This document shows positions 6,416 through 8,068 of a DNA stretch of 8,068 nucleotides, piece by piece. Under the pieces are notes generated by a model. The model saw nothing but the letters and a program-made list of their open reading frames with translations, searched no databases and had not been told where the DNA came from. Position numbers and translations under genes: made by a program. Each line of letters starts with the position of its first letter. Position 1 is the first letter of the stretch. This stretch comes from UBA6186 sp050012295 (GTDB taxonomy: Bacteria > Pseudomonadota > Gammaproteobacteria > UBA6186 > Azoamicaceae), in contig JBEKHL010000079.1 of the NCBI GenBank assembly GCA_050012295.1, forward strand, positions 1 to 8,068, read 5' to 3'.

Positions 6416-6471
6416 ATGCAACGGCATACCACAAAATTAAAAAAACCAAGGTCGGAGTTACAAGATCTTAA
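6409..6471 (+). other. Possible 20-codon ORF overlapping the rpoS start
   Basis: An ATG at 6409 opens a 20-codon frame ending at TAA 6469-6471, overlapping the first codons of rpoS in another frame. Its peptide is basic (MFYATAYHKIKKTKVGVTRS). The only AGG in the leader is closer to this ATG than to that of rpoS. It could reduce or couple rpoS translation, or have no role at all. Confidence 0.25.
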
Positions 6472-7534
6472 TAAAATAGATTTAATTAGTAATTCATTAA
6501 AAGATGAAGAAGATGAAGAAAATATAGAATTAATTGAACTTGATTTTACTAACGAAACTAATGAAACAAGTGAAATAGATGATGCAGAACTAACCGAACT
6601 TACCAACATCCAAGAAAATATAGAAAAAATTAACCAAGAACTACATCAAGAAAATACAGATCTAAATATTGATATACTTATCACTGAACAAAAATATTTT
6701 AAAAGCAAAGATCCTACCGATATATACCTTAGAGAAGTAGGCATAGCACCATTATTAAGTAAAGAAGAAGAAATTTATTATTCTCGCCTAATTAAAAAAG
6801 GCGATCCGCATGCTAGAAAAAAAATGATAGAAAGCAACTTAAGATTAGTAATAAAAATTGCTAAAAGATATTTAAGAAGCGGCATGGCAATTTTAGATTT
6901 AATTGAAGAAGGTAATTTAGGTTTAATGCACGCTGTGGAAAAATTCGATCCAGAACGTGGATTTAGATTTTCTACTTATAGTGCATGGTGGATCCAGCAA
7001 ACCATAGAACGAGCCATCATGACTCAAAATCGTACTATAAGATTACCAATGCATATAATGAAAAAATTAAACTCTTGTCTTCGCATTAAACATGAGCTAG
7101 CAAAACAGCTCGACCACGAGCCAACCTTTGATGATATAGCTAATAAATTAAGTAAATCTGAAAAAGAAATAGAAAACACTTTATGTTTAAATGAAAAAAT
7201 AGTTTCTATTGATGCTCCTATTTCTGAAAACATTAATAAATCTTTAGTAGAAATGGTGGGGAGTGATTTATTAGATCCAGCTAAAATAGCCTCTAACCAA
7301 TCCTTAAAGAAAATGATTTACCGCTGGCTATCTAAATTAACTAACACTCAAAAATCCGTAGTAGAATTACGATTTGGTTTAAATAATTACGAACCAAATA
7401 CCCTAGAACAAACTGGAGTCACTATTGGATTAACTAGAGAACGGGTACGACAATTACAAACTGAAGCATTGCGAGCTTTAAAATTGATTATTGAAGAGCA
7501 AGGAATTGATTTTAATACTCTAGCAGATAATTAA
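6416..7534 (+). CDS. rpoS: RNA polymerase sigma factor RpoS-like
   Basis: A 372-residue sigma-70 family protein, best matched to RpoS (sigma-S), which directs stationary-phase and stress transcription. Region 1.2 begins at DPTDIYLREVG (99-109). Region 2 includes MIESNLRLV (137-145), DLIEEGNLGLMHAVEKFDPE (161-180) and the DNA-melting and -10 helix WWIQQTIERAIM (191-202). Region 3 carries RTIRLPMHIMKKLN, where K216 matches E. coli K173, and LNEKIVSIDAPI follows the RpoS pattern. Region 4 has the helix-turn-helix IGLTRERVRQLQTEALRAL (337-355). It has no RpoD-type region 1.1 or non-conserved insert. The N-terminus is about 45 residues longer than in E. coli RpoS and strongly acidic (roughly 29-92). 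It follows the pilin gene, not nlpD as is usual in gammaproteobacteria. Its 3' end overlaps the convergent membrane-protein gene by 23 bp. A duplicated or second sigma-S-like factor is possible. Confidence 0.87.
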   Translation: MQRHTTKLKKPRSELQDLNKIDLISNSLKDEEDEENIELIELDFTNETNETSEIDDAELTELTNIQENIEKINQELHQENTDLNIDILITEQKYFKSKDPTDIYLREVGIAPLLSKEEEIYYSRLIKKGDPHARKKMIESNLRLVIKIAKRYLRSGMAILDLIEEGNLGLMHAVEKFDPERGFRFSTYSAWWIQQTIERAIMTQNRTIRLPMHIMKKLNSCLRIKHELAKQLDHEPTFDDIANKLSKSEKEIENTLCLNEKIVSIDAPISENINKSLVEMVGSDLLDPAKIASNQSLKKMIYRWLSKLTNTQKSVVELRFGLNNYEPNTLEQTGVTIGLTRERVRQLQTEALRALKLIIEEQGIDFNTLADN

Positions 7535-8003
7535 TATACTTAGGGCTAACAAGAACTTTAAACAATAACATTATTAATCCAGGCAATAAAAATATACTTA
7601 TTATAGCTAATATATGCATTGGCATAATCCAAGCAAACATATAATATCCGCTTAAATATATAAAATAACTATAAATTATTTGTTTAACAACAGGGTTAAA
7701 TCTAGTTTTTATTGTTCTAGGTGTTTTGGTAATTTTTTTTAATTTAAATGTTTTTAATTCAGAAAAACTATAAATGTTTTTATAATTTATTATTAAAACA
7801 GCAAAAATAATGGCTATTACAAAAATATTGAATGAATTTGTAGTTAAAATATTAATGAAATCACTAAGAATTATTGGCTTATATAATATAAAACTAAATA
7901 TTAACGGATAAATACTACTAACAAGATATATAATTCCAACTTTATTCCCCTTGACTTCGGAACTTTTTTTCAAAAAAATCAATAACGACGGGCTTTTTTT
8001 CAA
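7512..8003 (-). CDS. Unrecognised four-helix membrane protein, uncertain start
   Basis: I do not recognise this 163-residue protein. Hydrophobic segments lie at about 22-41, 57-73, 108-126 and 130-150, separated by a basic loop (about 84-107: KTFKLKKITKTPRTIKTRF) that probably faces the cytoplasm. No ATG is available near the N-terminus; the proposed start is TTG at 8003 and two further TTG codons follow. The first 20 residues (LKKSPSLLIF-LKKSS repeated pattern) come from a GC-richer stretch unlike the rest of the gene, so the true start may be different or the 5' end may have been replaced. The frame stays open upstream of 8003 for 13 codons to a TAA. The 3' end overlaps rpoS by 23 bp on the opposite strand. 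Composition and length argue that it is a real, perhaps degraded, gene. Confidence 0.5.
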   Translation of the reverse strand: MKKSPSLLIFLKKSSEVKGNKVGIIYLVSSIYPLIFSFILYKPIILSDFINILTTNSFNIFVIAIIFAVLIINYKNIYSFSELKTFKLKKITKTPRTIKTRFNPVVKQIIYSYFIYLSGYYMFAWIMPMHILAIISIFLLPGLIMLLFKVLVSPKYINYLLEY

Positions 8004-8017
8004 TCCGCGAGGCTCTA
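7947..8017. repeat. GC-richer segment with direct and inverted repeats
   Basis: This stretch contains several G/C clusters (7947-7950, 7958-7960, 7987-7993, 8005-8013) in very AT-rich surroundings. An 11-base direct repeat, CTTTTTTTCAA, occurs at 7963-7973 and 7993-8003, exactly 30 bp apart, and T7-C-A7 at 7964-7978 is a perfect inverted repeat. It supplies the odd N-terminus of the membrane protein. It may be a small mobile or palindromic element, or the remnant of another gene. Confidence 0.4.
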
Positions 8018-8026
8018 CAAAATTTA

Positions 8027-8042
8027 TAAGTTTACAAACTTA
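8027..8042. repeat. 7-bp inverted repeat upstream of the membrane protein
   Basis: TAAGTTT (8027-8033) and AAACTTA (8036-8042) form a perfect inverted repeat around AC. Its position upstream of the 7512-8003 gene would suit an operator or an mRNA hairpin, but there is no U-run on either side to make it a terminator. The arms are AT-rich, so chance is possible. Confidence 0.3.
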
Positions 8043-8068
8043 GCTGGTTCTTTAATATCAAAACATTT

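Noticed and set aside
6397..6609. Minus-strand 70-codon frame rich in serine, antisense to the rpoS 5' end
   Set aside because: Its Ser/Leu/Val composition is the mirror of the acidic Glu/Asp codons of rpoS; no start signal or family resemblance.
7024..7233. Minus-strand 69-codon frame inside rpoS
   Set aside because: Lies wholly antisense to conserved sigma region 3 coding sequence and has no recognisable features.
1..8068. CRISPR array, tRNA, rRNA or insertion sequence
   Set aside because: I saw no regularly spaced repeats, cloverleaf-forming sequence, rRNA-like stretch or transposase frame on either strand.

Overview
The window is strongly AT-rich and very compact. Neighbouring genes abut or overlap: convergent genes meet with 0 bp at 634/635 and overlap by 23 bp near 7512-7534, lolC/lolD overlap by 8 bp, and the ligase/decarboxylase pair overlaps by 29 bp. 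It encodes a lipoprotein-release ABC transporter (LolD with a LolC-type subunit), a type IV pilin-like protein, an RpoS-type sigma factor and a DUF2062 membrane protein. These together point to a Gram-negative gammaproteobacterium. Low G+C and tight packing would suit a host-associated or Legionellales-like lineage, but the species cannot be fixed from this sequence.

Layout. 104-634 (+): DUF2062 membrane protein. 635-3831 (-): a three-gene cassette, transcribed as ligase B (2857-3831), ligase A (1809-2849) and a glutamate-decarboxylase-like PLP enzyme (635-1837). The two ligases are tandem duplicates with a CphA-like ATP-grasp core. 3888-5802 (-): lolD and lolC. 5832-6347 (+): a prepilin-like protein with six cysteines. 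6416-7534 (+): rpoS with a long acidic N-terminal extension. 7512-8003 (-): an unrecognised four-helix membrane protein with a doubtful N-terminus built on a GC-richer, repeat-bearing segment.

How the genes fit together. lolC and lolD make the inner-membrane machine that hands lipoproteins to LolA. The cassette lies downstream of lolD on the same strand and may be read through from it or from a candidate promoter at 3877-3911. A PLP decarboxylase coupled to ATP-grasp carboxylate-amine ligases suggests a small pathway: an amino acid is decarboxylated to an amine, which is then joined to another amino acid by an ATP-dependent amide bond. I know of no named system with one such decarboxylase and two tandem CphA-like ligases, so this is the main candidate for something undescribed. 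One ligase copy (B) looks compromised: its 5' end has no ATG in frame, an ATG-initiated frame of the expected length is separated from it by a C5 run, and its glycine-rich loop has changed.

No rRNA, tRNA, CRISPR array, transposase or clear intrinsic terminator was seen. No gene-free stretch exceeds about 103 bases.
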